A model generated the notes under the pieces. That model made no database searches. It saw only the letters and a program-made list of their open reading frames with translations, and was not told the origin of the DNA. The position numbers were made by a program, and so were the translations under genes. Positions 29,231 through 37,927 of a stretch of 64,000 nucleotides of DNA are shown here, piece after piece. Positions within the stretch are counted from its first letter, which is position 1; every line of letters starts with the position of its first letter. This DNA is from Geobacter sp. FeAm09 (lineage in GTDB: Bacteria > Desulfobacterota > Desulfuromonadia > Geobacterales > Pseudopelobacteraceae): assembly GCF_008330225.1 (NCBI RefSeq), contig NZ_CP042466.1:692501-756500 (forward strand), written 5' to 3'.

Positions 29231-30190
29231 ATGGGGCTCCTGGCGGAACATGGGGGGAGCGGCGTACCGCTCTCCTACCTCCTGGCGCGCATCATGGGGC
29301 GGCGCGCCTACCTGGTGACGGAGTGGCAGCGGCTATTGGCCACGGCCGACCCGCTGGCTTCCCTTCCGCCATCCCCCTATCGCCAGGCCCCGGACGGGGG
29401 GGCGGACGAAGGGCTGTGGGGTAGTCTCCAGCAAGAGCTGGCCTGGGTCCACCGCCAGATGGGGCGCAGCCTCCAGGCCATCTTCGAGCCGTTCTTTCTC
29501 ACCCTGGAACTGCGCACCCTCTTCATGGCGCTGCGCCTTCGTTCCCGGGGGGAAGAGGGGCGCACCCTGGGGAGCCTGCTCCGCTTCAGCCTCCTCTGCG
29601 CCCCGGTGAAACGGCTGCTCCGGGAGGGTGACGACCTGCCGGCCATCATGGCCGGGGTGGGGCTGCACGCGGCGTTTCTGCCGGACGGGGGGCGAGCCTT
29701 GCCGGAGATCATGCGGCGGCAGGGGATGCGGGGGTGCGAGGAACACCTGGTGGACGCCTGTCTGGAACACGCGGCCGCAAACCGCCTCCATCCCGCTGTC
29801 GCCGCGTTTGTGATCCGGCTCATCGACATGGAAAACATGGTTGCCCTGGCCAAACAGGTGCGTTGGAGGATGGGGGAGCCGGGTTTTGTGGCGGGGGGGA
29901 GCATCGGCGTGGCGCTCCTCAGGGAGGCGGCCCGCGACCGGGAGGGGCGGTTGGCCCGTCGCCTCATGGGCCGCGTGTTGGGGGGGGAGGCGGACCCGGC
30001 CGCACCGGAGCTGGTCCCGCTCCTGGCGGCCCGCCTGGCTCTGGCCCTGCGCAGGCAGGGGCGGGAGCCCGACGGAGTCGGCCTGATCCTGGACTATCTC
30101 TGGCGGCGTTTGGCCGAGACGCGCAACCTGTCCCTGCTCCTCCACGGCGCCGACCTGGAGCGCGAGACCCTGGGAAGGGAGCTGTTGTGA
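29231..30190 (+). CDS. ntpC: V-type ATPase subunit C (central stalk to ring connector)
   Basis: A 319-aa helical protein with three-fold repeated helical bundles, in the position and size of the archaeal/bacterial-type subunit C that couples the central shaft to the K ring. The sequence is diverged, with patterns such as VIRLIDMENMVALAKQVRWRM matching the family (a DxxN-like segment with L-rich helices). The stop overlaps the GTG start of subunit F by four bases (GTGA), so the two are translationally coupled. Confidence 0.78.
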   Translation: MGLLAEHGGSGVPLSYLLARIMGRRAYLVTEWQRLLATADPLASLPPSPYRQAPDGGADEGLWGSLQQELAWVHRQMGRSLQAIFEPFFLTLELRTLFMALRLRSRGEEGRTLGSLLRFSLLCAPVKRLLREGDDLPAIMAGVGLHAAFLPDGGRALPEIMRRQGMRGCEEHLVDACLEHAAANRLHPAVAAFVIRLIDMENMVALAKQVRWRMGEPGFVAGGSIGVALLREAARDREGRLARRLMGRVLGGEADPAAPELVPLLAARLALALRRQGREPDGVGLILDYLWRRLAETRNLSLLLHGADLERETLGRELL

Positions 30191-30510
30191 AGAGGATCGT
30201 CTTCATCACGCCCGGGGATGCCCGGCCCGGTTTTGCCCTGGCCGGTTTCCAGCAGCACACGGCCACCATCGCCGGGGTCGAGGAGGCGTTGCGTGCCGTG
30301 CTGGCCGACCCGGAGACCAGGGTGGCGGTGGTGGACGAGCGGCTTCTGCCGGGCATGACCGAGGAGCGGTTCAAGGAGATGGACGCCCGGTGGCCCGGGG
30401 TGCTGGTGGTCCTCCCGGCGCCGGAGCGGAAAGGGGCGGAGAGCGAGGAGGATTACGCCCTGCGCATCATCAGGAAGGCCATCGGCTATCATGTGCGGTT
30501 GCAGCGATAG
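30187..30510 (+). CDS. ntpF: V-type ATPase subunit F (central shaft)
   Basis: A 107-aa protein with a CheY-like alpha/beta fold (VFITPGDARPGFALAGFQ...VAVVDERLLPGM...VLVVLPAPE), typical of subunit F. The GTG start at 30187 overlaps the stop of C. The C-terminal segment (EEDYALRIIRKAIGYHVRL) matches the end of the family. A 200-base gap containing a MITE-like repeat separates it from subunit A. Confidence 0.85.
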   Translation: MKRIVFITPGDARPGFALAGFQQHTATIAGVEEALRAVLADPETRVAVVDERLLPGMTEERFKEMDARWPGVLVVLPAPERKGAESEEDYALRIIRKAIGYHVRLQR

Positions 30511-30528
30511 AAAGCTGTGTTGAAAGTT

Positions 30529-30690
30529 CAGGTTGTTCAAAAATAGTCAGATCGTCGCACCTGCAAAAAGCCCCGCGGAGGCGTAGAAGGCCTACTCCGC
30601 CGAAGCGGCTTTGGCTGCGAAGGCCGGGCGCTACGCCGCACAAGGCGGCTTTTGAGGACGGTGGAGAGCGGGCTGTTTTTCAACAACCTG
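30529..30690. repeat. MITE-like element inside the ATPase operon
   Basis: About 162 bases with imperfect terminal inverted repeats: CAGGTTGTTCAAAAAT at 30529-30544 and GTTTTTCAACAACCTG at 30675-30690, 14 of 16 positions complementary. The interior is GC-rich and has further fold-back structure, and it has no open reading frame of note. It separates subunits F and A, a junction that is usually only a few bases long. No transposase is present, so mobilisation in trans is inferred. Confidence 0.6.
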
Positions 30691-30711
30691 CCAGTGTGAA
30701 AGGACCTCACC

Positions 30712-32327
30712 ATGGACGGAAGAGTCACCGGCATATCCGGCCCCACGGTCACCGCACGGATCGGCGGCGTGAAGCTGTGCGACATGGTCCTGGTGGGCCA
30801 TGCCGGGCTGGTGGGCGAGGTGGTGCGGCTGGATGGCGAGCAGGCCGTCGTCCAGGTCTACGAGAATACCCTGGGGCTGGGGGTCGGGGAACCGGTCGTG
30901 GGGACCGGGGGACAGCTCACCGTTACCCTCGGGCCGGGACTGGTCTCCACCATGTACGACGGTCTGCAGCGGCCTCTGGAACGGGTGCGCGCCGCCGTGG
31001 GGCCCTTTATCCGCCCCTGCCGGGATATCCCCCCTTGGACACCGCCGTGGAGTGGATATTCGAGCCGGACCGCAAGGCTGGGGATGACGTGGCGGCTGGC
31101 GAGGTCATCGGGCGCATCAGGGAGGGGGCGTTCGTCCATCTGGTGACCGCCCCGGCCCCCGGCAGACTGGGGCAGGTGCGGTCGGGGGCCGGCACCCTGG
31201 CGGAGCCGGTGGCCCGCTACGAGGACGGTGGCGGGATCTTTGCCCGGCAGCAGTGGCCGGTGCGCCGGCCGCGCCCCTTCCGGCGCAAGCTCCCGCCGGT
31301 GCTGCCGCTTGTCACCGGCCAGCGGGTCATCGATTTCCTCTTCCCCTTGGTGCGGGGCGGCACCGCCATCTTCCCGGGCGGCTTCGGCACCGGCAAGACC
31401 ATCCTGGAACAGACCATCGCCAAGTTCGCCGACGCCGACCTGGTGGTGTACGTGGGGTGCGGTGAGCGGGGCAACGAGATGGCCGAACTGCTGGAGGAGT
31501 TCCGCACCCTGAAGGACCAGCGCAGCGGCGCCCCGCTCCTGTCCCGCACCATCGTGGTGGTCAACACCTCCAACATGCCGGTGGCCGCCCGGGAGGCGTC
31601 CATCTACACCGCCGTCACCATGGCGGAATACTACCGGGACCTGGGACTGCACGTGCTGCTCCTGGCCGACAGCATCTCCCGCTGGGGGGAGGCATTGCGG
31701 GAGATCTCATCCTCCCTGGAGGAGATGCCGGGGGAGGAGGGGTATCCCACCTATCTGTCGTCTCGGCTGGCGGCCTTCTTCGAGCGGGCCGGGGCGGTGG
31801 AGACCCTGCACGGCGCCATCGGTTCCCTCACCATGATCCTCTCCGTCTCGCCGCCGGGGGGGGACTTCTCCGAGCCGGTCACCCAGGCCTGCCTCCGCAC
31901 CACCGGCGTGTTTCTGATGCTGGACGCCGCCCTGGCCCACAGCCGCCATTATCCGGCCATCAACTGGGCCCAGAGCTATTCCCTCTACGCCGCCGGGGTG
32001 ACGGGGCACTTTGCCGCCCGGGTGGCCCCGGCCTGGGGGGAGATGCAGCGGCGCTGCCGGGAACTGCTGCAGCGGGAGGAAACCCTGCGGGAGGTGGCGG
32101 AGATCGTGGGGGCCGAGGGGTTGCAGGATGGGGACCGGCTCCTGATGATGACCACGGAGCGGATCAGAAACGAGTTTCTCTGCCAGAACGCCTACGGCGA
32201 CGACGCCTTCTGCGCGCCGGAACGGACGGCGGCAAAGATGGCCGCAATCTTGGCGTTTCACGACCGGGCAGAGGCAGGCCTCAAGCAGGGGCTTTCCCTG
32301 GACGAGGCGCTGGCAGGTGGGACGTAA
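30712..32327 (+). pseudogene. ntpA: V-type ATPase catalytic subunit A (frameshifted)
   Basis: About 538 codons encoding the catalytic ATP-hydrolysing subunit. The N-terminal barrel begins MDGRVTGISGPTVTARIGG. The P-loop is GGFGTGKTI, where most family members have GAFGCGKT. The VGCGERGNEM and LLADSISRWGEALREIS motifs are intact. The frame breaks at a six-C run (31029-31034) in ...RDIPPLDTAVEW; one more C restores it. It would be active if this is a sequence error. RBS AAAGGA precedes ATG 30712, and subunit B follows after 25 bases. Confidence 0.88.
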
Positions 32328-32352
32328 GCGTCCCTGACGACACGAGGTGGCT

Positions 32353-33675
32353 ATGAGGCTGAGCGAACACCGATACCGCAGTGTCGCTTCCGTGGGGGGG
32401 CCGCTCCTGTTCGTGGAGGGGGTCGTGAACTGCCGCATGGGGGAGATGGTGAGGATCGTCTACCCGGACGGCACGGCCGTGGCCGGCGAGGTGTTGAAGA
32501 TCTCCGGTCGGACCGTGCTGATCCAGGTGTTCGGGGAGACCGCGGGCATCGACCTGGGGGCCGAGGTCATCTTCAGCGATGCGGTCCGCCGCGCCCCCCT
32601 GGCCCGCGCCATGGTGGGGCGGGTCTTCAACGGCTCCTTCGACCCCATCGACGGCCTCCCCCTGTTTATCCCGGAGCAGTGGGGCGGGGTGAACGGCCTC
32701 CCCATCAACCCCACGGCCCGGGCCTGCCCCGAGGAGTTCATCGAAACCGGCTTTACCGCCATCGATACCCTCAATACCCTGGTCAAGGGGCAGAAGCTCC
32801 CCATCTTCTCCTGCGCCGGGCTTCCCTCCCGGGAGGTGACGGCCGGCATCCTGGGCAACGCGCGCCTGGCGGGCGGGGGGGAATTCGTGGTGGTGTTCGT
32901 GGCCCTGGGGCTGACGCACCACGACTACTCTTTTTATATGGATGCGCTCGAGGAGATGCGCACCGGGTTCGTGGCTTTCGTAAACCGGGCCGACGAACCG
33001 GTGGTGGAGCGGCTCCTGGTGCCCCGCTTCGGCCTGGCCTGCGCCGAGTACCTGGCTTTTTCCTGCGGCATGGACGTACTGGTGGTGGTGACCGACATCA
33101 CCAACTACTGCGACGCCCTGCGGGAGGTCTCCACGGCCCGCGAGGAACTCCCCGGCCGGCGGGGCTATCCCGGCTACCTGTACTCCGACTTGGCCTCCCT
33201 GTACGAGCGGGCCGGGCGGATTCAGGGGACAGCCGGGTCGGTCACCATGCTACCGGTGGTGACCATGCCGGAGGACGACATTACCCACCCGATCCCGGAC
33301 CTGACCGGCTACATCACCGAGGGGCAGATCGTGCTCTCCCGCGAACTGCACCAGCGGGGCGTCTTTCCGCCGGTGGACGTACTCCCCAGCCTGTCCCGCC
33401 TCATGCAGCGCGGCATCGGCCCCGGCCATACGCGGGATGACCACCGCCGGATCGCCGACGCCCTGTACCGGCACTATGCCAAGGGGCGCTACATGCGCGG
33501 CCTGGAGGCGGTGGTGGGGCGGGAGGGGATGATGGCGGCCGACCGGGTGATGCTGGATTTCGCCGATGCCTTTGAGACGGAGGTCGTCGGCCAGGGAAGG
33601 GTGCGCCGGGGGATCGGCGCGAGCCTGGACGCCGGCCTGGCCCTGTTGCAGCGCTTCTCTCTGGAGCCGCCATGA
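32353..33675 (+). CDS. ntpB: V-type ATPase regulatory subunit B
   Basis: A 440-aa subunit alternating with A in the hexameric head. Family motifs include SGRTVLIQVFGETAGID, FIETGFTAIDTLNTLVKGQKLPIFS in place of a P-loop, and DITNYCDALREVSTAREELPGRRGYPGYLYSDLA. The usual non-catalytic nucleotide site is retained only in outline. ATG 32353 is preferred over an in-frame GTG six bases earlier. Its stop overlaps the D start (ATGA), so B and D are coupled. Confidence 0.95.
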   Translation: MRLSEHRYRSVASVGGPLLFVEGVVNCRMGEMVRIVYPDGTAVAGEVLKISGRTVLIQVFGETAGIDLGAEVIFSDAVRRAPLARAMVGRVFNGSFDPIDGLPLFIPEQWGGVNGLPINPTARACPEEFIETGFTAIDTLNTLVKGQKLPIFSCAGLPSREVTAGILGNARLAGGGEFVVVFVALGLTHHDYSFYMDALEEMRTGFVAFVNRADEPVVERLLVPRFGLACAEYLAFSCGMDVLVVVTDITNYCDALREVSTAREELPGRRGYPGYLYSDLASLYERAGRIQGTAGSVTMLPVVTMPEDDITHPIPDLTGYITEGQIVLSRELHQRGVFPPVDVLPSLSRLMQRGIGPGHTRDDHRRIADALYRHYAKGRYMRGLEAVVGREGMMAADRVMLDFADAFETEVVGQGRVRRGIGASLDAGLALLQRFSLEPP

Positions 33676-34292
33676 TCCACCCGACCCGCACCAACCTGCT
33701 GTTGCTCAAGGAAAAGGCCCGCTCGGTGGCCGGGAGCGTCGGCATCCTCACGGCCCGCCGCCTGGCCCTGATCCGGGAGATCCTGGCCATCTCCACCCCC
33801 TTTCTCCAATCCCGGGCAGAGGTAAAAAGGGCCTACACCAAGGCCCTGACCGAGATAGCGCTGGCCGGCGGCCTGGAAGGAGACGACTTTATCGGGTCGT
33901 TGCCCATGGAGGCCGCCCAGGACGTGGGGGTGGAGGTCGGAGAGCGGAACGTCATGGGGCTCCGTTACCGGGAGATCCAGATTCAGGGCGAGGTGCGCCG
34001 CCCCCCGGACGAGCGGGGCTACGACTGCCGTTTCACCACGCCGCATCTGGAGGAGGCCATCGGCCTCTTCGAAGAGATCGTGGCGGAGATGCTGGAGATT
34101 GCCGCCTTCGAGGTGCGGATGAAGCGGCTGGGGGAGGAGGTCGTGCGGGTGACGCGGCGCATCAGGGTGCTGGAAGAGCGGGTGCTCCCCGGACTTAAGA
34201 GCGAGATCAGGGCAATCGCCCACTATATCGGTGAGCGGGAACGGGAATCCTTCTACCGCCTCAAGCGCTTCAAGGAGCAGCGGAGCGAATGA
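33672..34292 (+). CDS. ntpD: V-type ATPase subunit D (central shaft)
   Basis: A 206-aa protein forming two long antiparallel helices of the rotating shaft. It has the characteristic N-terminus (IHPTRTNLLLLKEKARSVA) and C-terminal helix (RIRVLEERVLPGLKSEIRAI). It overlaps B by four bases and is the last gene of the ATPase operon. tRNA-Asn follows 129 bases later under its own promoter. Confidence 0.92.
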   Translation: MIHPTRTNLLLLKEKARSVAGSVGILTARRLALIREILAISTPFLQSRAEVKRAYTKALTEIALAGGLEGDDFIGSLPMEAAQDVGVEVGERNVMGLRYREIQIQGEVRRPPDERGYDCRFTTPHLEEAIGLFEEIVAEMLEIAAFEVRMKRLGEEVVRVTRRIRVLEERVLPGLKSEIRAIAHYIGERERESFYRLKRFKEQRSE

Positions 34293-34372
34293 ACCGGAGC
34301 AGGGACAAACGGCATGATATCACCGGCTTCCGCCGCAGTCGGTGGGCGCAATTTTTTTGCAGACATTTTGAG

Positions 34373-34402
34373 TTGACACGGGAAACAATTCCGTGGTAAA
34401 AA
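34373..34402 (+). promoter_or_regulatory. Sigma-70 promoter of tRNA-Asn
   Basis: A perfect -35 box TTGACA (34373-34378) and a TAAAAA -10 box (34397-34402) with an 18-base spacer end 19 bases before the tRNA. Confidence 0.6.
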
Positions 34403-34421
34403 CTCGGCTCTACACCGCTAT

Positions 34422-34498
<77 letters not shown>

Positions 34499-34585
34499 AC
34501 AAATCAAGGGCTTACAGAGATGATCTGTAGGCCCTTTTTGTTTGTGTGGTCTCTGGTGTGGTCTGTTGTGATCTTGCTGGACTTT

Positions 34586-34738
34586 TCAGATCAAGTATAC
34601 ATGCGGTGGGCATTCGGCTACTGGGTCTGTGTTTACAATATCGACACATTCAATTTCGTCTGGGTTGTGGCACACCCTAACATCCCCCAGTTTTGCCCTT
34701 GCTTCTTCCAGTTTTTCGATCAGCTCTGTGATAGTCAT
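34586..34738 (-). CDS. Small phage-type hypothetical protein
   Basis: A 50-aa acidic protein (MTITELIEKLEEARAKLGDV). This helix-then-strand N-terminus is common in small phage and plasmid proteins. The start at 34738 has a strong GGAGG site; a longer upstream frame does not. It is the island gene closest to attL on the minus strand. Function unknown. Confidence 0.65.
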   Translation of the reverse strand: MTITELIEKLEEARAKLGDVRVCHNPDEIECVDIVNTDPVAECPPHVYLI

Positions 34739-34833
34739 GCTAACGCCTCCTAGTTTAGTTGGCAATGCCGAAGAGTTTTTACCACTCATCTGTATCAGTC
34801 GTCAATATAAAATTAAATAAAAACATATAGTTA

Positions 34834-34870
34834 CATTCAAGTTGGATGATGCTGACACCCAACTTGAATG
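34834..34870. repeat. 12-bp inverted repeat in the left part of the island
   Basis: CATTCAAGTTGG (34834-34845) and CCAACTTGAATG (34859-34870) are perfect complements around a 13-base loop. The stem lies in the 279-base AT-rich gap between the small minus-strand gene and the plus-strand cargo. Without a T-run it looks more like a protein or element site than a terminator. Confidence 0.5.
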
Positions 34871-35017
34871 ACAAGACCCGGCACCACTACCCCTACACCC
34901 CGTCTGTAGCCCCCCGGTCGGTCAATGCGACCCACCCCCTTCGCAAACCCGCCCAGTTTTCAAGATATTGGGTCGGTTTGACAACCTCATGGTTCTATGG
35001 GAGAATGAGCTCGATTA

Positions 35018-35320
35018 TTGCCCACAACTTTACCGAAGATTACTTGTATGGGCACCTCTGCCTTGATGATGGATGAACTGCTGCGCCGGTCAGGGATACA
35101 TCTCGACGCCACGAAATACCTTGCAGCCAATCTCCCTCATACCCAGAAGGCTTTTGATATTGAGATCGAAATGGCCGCCATGCTCCTGCACCAGGCACGG
35201 AAAAAGGCGCTAACGTACCCATTCTCGCCCGGCTTAAAAGAACGCTACCTGGCCGCCACACGGGAGATGCTGAGTCAGGCGGGCGAGTTTGTCTTGTACC
35301 GAAAAATGGCTGAAATATAA
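35018..35320 (+). CDS. Hypothetical island protein
   Basis: Up to 100 aa, mainly helical (DELLRRSGIHLDATKYLAAN...KAFDIEIEMAAMLLHQARKKAL). No recognised domain. Several starts are possible (35018, 35048, 35066) and none has a good ribosome site. It is the first gene of the plus-strand cargo block, 26 bases before a lipoprotein gene, so it may be cotranscribed. Confidence 0.5.
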   Translation: MPTTLPKITCMGTSALMMDELLRRSGIHLDATKYLAANLPHTQKAFDIEIEMAAMLLHQARKKALTYPFSPGLKERYLAATREMLSQAGEFVLYRKMAEI

Positions 35321-35346
35321 CTGATGGGCGGGAGGAAGCAGGAAAT

Positions 35347-36063
35347 ATGAAACAGATAATCGCTGTGCTTGTAATGGTAACAGGACTTACCGCATGTGGT
35401 GGCGGCAGCGGATCGGGCGGATTGAACACGGCAAGCGTGACAACCCCGGTCGGCACCACAGTTGATCTGACAAAAATCAATGGTGCTTTCCTTGGCACAT
35501 CTTCGGGGGTGCAATTCAACTTCCCCTCCCTGTCAGGGTATGACGCTTCGGGCGCCCACTGGACGGGGGCGATGTCCTTCACCGGGGACGGCTCCACCAC
35601 GTTCGAGGGGCAGAGCGTCACAAAGTCAGTTTCCACCGTCACGCTCCAGGCGGCCAACGGCAGCCCGGCCACCACCACCATTACCAGCTACTATCTCGCC
35701 TTGGATGGGAGCCTTTACAAAACCGTGTACGATAATGGCGCCACCTACACTCCGGCCTCCCAGGTTGCTGCACCCACATCAGCCAAGGTGGGCGACTCCG
35801 GAGACCTGGCTGCGGCTACCAGGAGCGACGGGACTACCAAGACAGTGCATTGGGCTCTCAACCCAGACTTCGACGGTGCGGTGCAGTTGGTTGTCACAGC
35901 CGTCATCAAGACGGGGGCGGTCATAACCTCCAATGAGGTTGACACGATATACCTCAACTCCAGCGGCACCCCAACGCGCATTGCCGTAAGCATCGCCACC
36001 TATGGGACCACATCGGGGCACCCGTTGCTCACCTCCTTAACGATCTACGGTAACGCCCAATAA
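35347..36063 (+). CDS. Lipoprotein of unknown function (island cargo)
   Basis: A 238-aa protein with a lipoprotein signal (MKQIIAVLVMVTGLTAC, lipobox LTAC, Cys17) and a Gly/Ser-rich linker. The mature part is Ser/Thr-rich and beta-strand-rich (VTKSVSTVTLQAANGS). The composition suggests an extracellular or periplasmic beta-domain. RBS AGGAGG lies 9 bases upstream. No family recognised. It is part of the plus-strand block with a second lipoprotein. Confidence 0.7.
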   Translation: MKQIIAVLVMVTGLTACGGGSGSGGLNTASVTTPVGTTVDLTKINGAFLGTSSGVQFNFPSLSGYDASGAHWTGAMSFTGDGSTTFEGQSVTKSVSTVTLQAANGSPATTTITSYYLALDGSLYKTVYDNGATYTPASQVAAPTSAKVGDSGDLAAATRSDGTTKTVHWALNPDFDGAVQLVVTAVIKTGAVITSNEVDTIYLNSSGTPTRIAVSIATYGTTSGHPLLTSLTIYGNAQ

Positions 36064-36251
36064 GACCAAAGCCCCTTGGCATTTCGCCTTGGGTAACGGT
36101 ATACCGACAGCGCAAGCACGGAATCGCCGGAGACAAGCCAGCCGGAAACACCGTAGGCATAACGCGAACCGAGGCGCCGGGCACACTGAAAGCGCAGAGC
36201 AATCCGGAAACGGAATAGGAACTTTTCAACGAAATGTCATGTGAGGCCAGT

Positions 36252-36671
36252 ATGTTAAGAACGATGGTCTGTTTGCTCTTTGTAATGGTTTTGAATGGTT
36301 GTGCTGCTGGCAAGTTGGTGGGGGGAGTTCCTATGGTTGATGGTGATAATTTTGCTACGGTTCATATTGCACGGCCGTCAGGCTACTCTGGCTGTGCCGT
36401 GAGGATGACGATACAATTAGACAACGATGATTTTTACTGGTTGGCTTGTGGAGAGCATATTTCTTTCCGTGTGCCGGCTGATAAGCAAATTATCGTGTCA
36501 CAGACAACATCACATGTTGCTGACCATGTTGAGATTGATACAGATAAGGGCGAAGAGTTTTTCTTTGAGAACGATTGTAACGGTTTTGCCTGTTGGTTAC
36601 AGGAGGTTAAAGAAGCCCGTTTCACAAAACTACTTAATAGGTGCGGCCCAGAAATAAAGATAGGCTATTGA
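36252..36671 (+). CDS. Second lipoprotein of unknown function (island cargo)
   Basis: A 139-aa protein with a lipoprotein signal (MLRTMVCLLFVMVLNGC, lipobox LNGC). The mature part contains a CxnC-type arrangement of Cys residues (SGCAVRM, WLACGEH, NDCNGFACW) and a beta-rich VPADKQIIVSQTTSH segment, resembling small PEGA/DUF2846-like lipoprotein folds. AT content is higher than in the chromosome. The preceding 188-base gap (36064-36251) has no gene. Function unknown. Confidence 0.65.
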   Translation: MLRTMVCLLFVMVLNGCAAGKLVGGVPMVDGDNFATVHIARPSGYSGCAVRMTIQLDNDDFYWLACGEHISFRVPADKQIIVSQTTSHVADHVEIDTDKGEEFFFENDCNGFACWLQEVKEARFTKLLNRCGPEIKIGY

Positions 36672-36753
36672 TGGTAAAATTGTAGTGACAGCGGTCCTGT
36701 TGGATGGCAAAATCCTGTGAAAGATGAATAGCACTGTATCACAGGAGAAGAAT

Positions 36754-37026
36754 ATGGCAGGGTTAATCGGTAGCGGCCAGATCATGGGCAACAATGCCCT
36801 TCAGTCAATGCAGAGGTATTCTAGCCTCGACGCCAAGATGAAGGCCGAGCAGGACATTGCCAATAAACAGAACGCGATGGCGGAGAAACAGCAGAATACC
36901 GCGCTTGGCGGGGCCGCAGGGATGGCGGCCGGGGCGCTTGCCGGGGCGATGTATGGAAGTGAGGCCGGGCCTATCGGCATGGCTGTTGGGACACTGGTTG
37001 GTGGCATTGCCGGTTCACTGTTTTAA
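36754..37026 (+). CDS. Glycine-zipper small protein (island cargo)
   Basis: A 90-aa protein. A polar, Gln-rich helix (DAKMKAEQDIANKQNAMAEK) precedes a GxxxG-rich hydrophobic tail (GMAAGALAGAMYGSEAGPIG, then VGTLVGGIAGSLF), like glycine-zipper membrane segments of phage DNA-ejection proteins, holins or two-peptide bacteriocins. ATG 36754 has AGGAG upstream. It is the last plus-strand cargo gene. Membrane insertion is the likely activity, but this is inference. Confidence 0.65.
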   Translation: MAGLIGSGQIMGNNALQSMQRYSSLDAKMKAEQDIANKQNAMAEKQQNTALGGAAGMAAGALAGAMYGSEAGPIGMAVGTLVGGIAGSLF

Positions 37027-37144
37027 GGAGTCGAGATAAAAAGTATCAACTGATGATGGCAATGACTTTGCTTTTGTATATATGTGTACCTTTCTAATGC
37101 TACAGCATTTAAAGACTCTGCTTTTATTAGGTTATATAGGGCAT

Positions 37145-37176
37145 GAAAAGAAAAAGGGGAGACGGCCAGCCTCCCC
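37145..37176 (-). terminator. Terminator after the PC4-like gene
   Basis: Read on the minus strand, GGGGAG and CTCCCC arms close an 9-base loop and are followed by TTTTTCTTTTC, six bases after the PC4-like stop. Confidence 0.75.
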
Positions 37177-37182
37177 ATGTGT

Positions 37183-37395
37183 TTACTCTGCCCCGGATAT
37201 TTCAGCCCCGATTATGGGCGCGAGCTTCTTCCATACGTCCATCTCTGCAATAAAGCCCTTGGTGGTAGGCTGGGCCTCGTCTCCGGTCCCCTTGAACTTC
37301 CGCACGTCAAGGTAGAACTTCCCCCGGTAGTCCTTACGGATAAGGCGGATTTCTTCGTTTTTGTTGACGGCGATGGTCAGCAGGCTTGTTTCCAT
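37183..37395 (-). CDS. PC4/YdbC-like ssDNA-binding protein
   Basis: A 70-aa protein whose body (RLIRKDYRGKFYLDVRKF, then TTKGFIAEMDVWKKLAPII) matches the PC4/YdbC transcriptional-coactivator fold: a beta sheet with the K/R-Y-x-D-I/V-R-K strand, then a helix. These bind single-stranded DNA as dimers and are frequent in phages. The start at 37395 has GGAG upstream; a start five codons earlier is possible. It is part of the minus-strand replication block. Confidence 0.75.
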   Translation of the reverse strand: METSLLTIAVNKNEEIRLIRKDYRGKFYLDVRKFKGTGDEAQPTTKGFIAEMDVWKKLAPIIGAEISGAE

Positions 37396-37445
37396 TGTAC
37401 CGTTCTCCATGTGTTCTCTTGATTGTCGTTACGCTTCATCTAACC

Positions 37446-37730
37446 CTATAGGCCCAGGTGCCCTGTGGAAGCCATCTGGGAGTCTTTTTCTTTACCCCCC
37501 CTGTCGCTACCTTCACCACTGCTGTTCCACTGGCAAAATTGCTTCAGAGGGCATGTTGGGACCGTGCATGGTTTGGTGTCTTCCCCGCCAACACATTCAA
37601 AACATTTGGCCTTGATGGCCGCCTGCCTCGTTAACCGTTTGCCGGAGAGATGTTTGATGAGATCGGCGCGGCCTGTCTTTTGGGGCATGGCCTTGACCTG
37701 CTTGATAAGGTCTTCATTCCTGGTGGTCAT
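37446..37730 (-). CDS. Phage-type zinc-binding small protein
   Basis: A 94-aa basic protein. The core, RLTRQAAIKAKCFECVGG then CTVPTCPLKQFCQW, has a CxxC...C-x4-C-x5-C cysteine arrangement seen in many small phage proteins of unknown role. The C-terminus is Gly/Ser/Lys-rich. It lies between the PC4-like gene and the RepA-like ATPase on the same strand. DNA binding through the zinc motif is plausible. Confidence 0.7.
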   Translation of the reverse strand: MTTRNEDLIKQVKAMPQKTGRADLIKHLSGKRLTRQAAIKAKCFECVGGEDTKPCTVPTCPLKQFCQWNSSGEGSDRGGKEKDSQMASTGHLGL

Positions 37731-37927
37731 GGTGTGTATGCCTTTCGTAGTTGGTTGTTATGATTTTGCCGGAATATTTTCCAGACACGGGTCTGGAGCG
37801 AAGTGGAAGACTAGGCCGGGGTGTGGGGTCGGCTATGAGACCCCACGGTTTACCCCAGTACCAGCAATCCGGACGAATAGCCCCCCTTTAAGGGGGGGGG
37901 CGAATCCGTCCGTTTTTGTGCTGCGGA

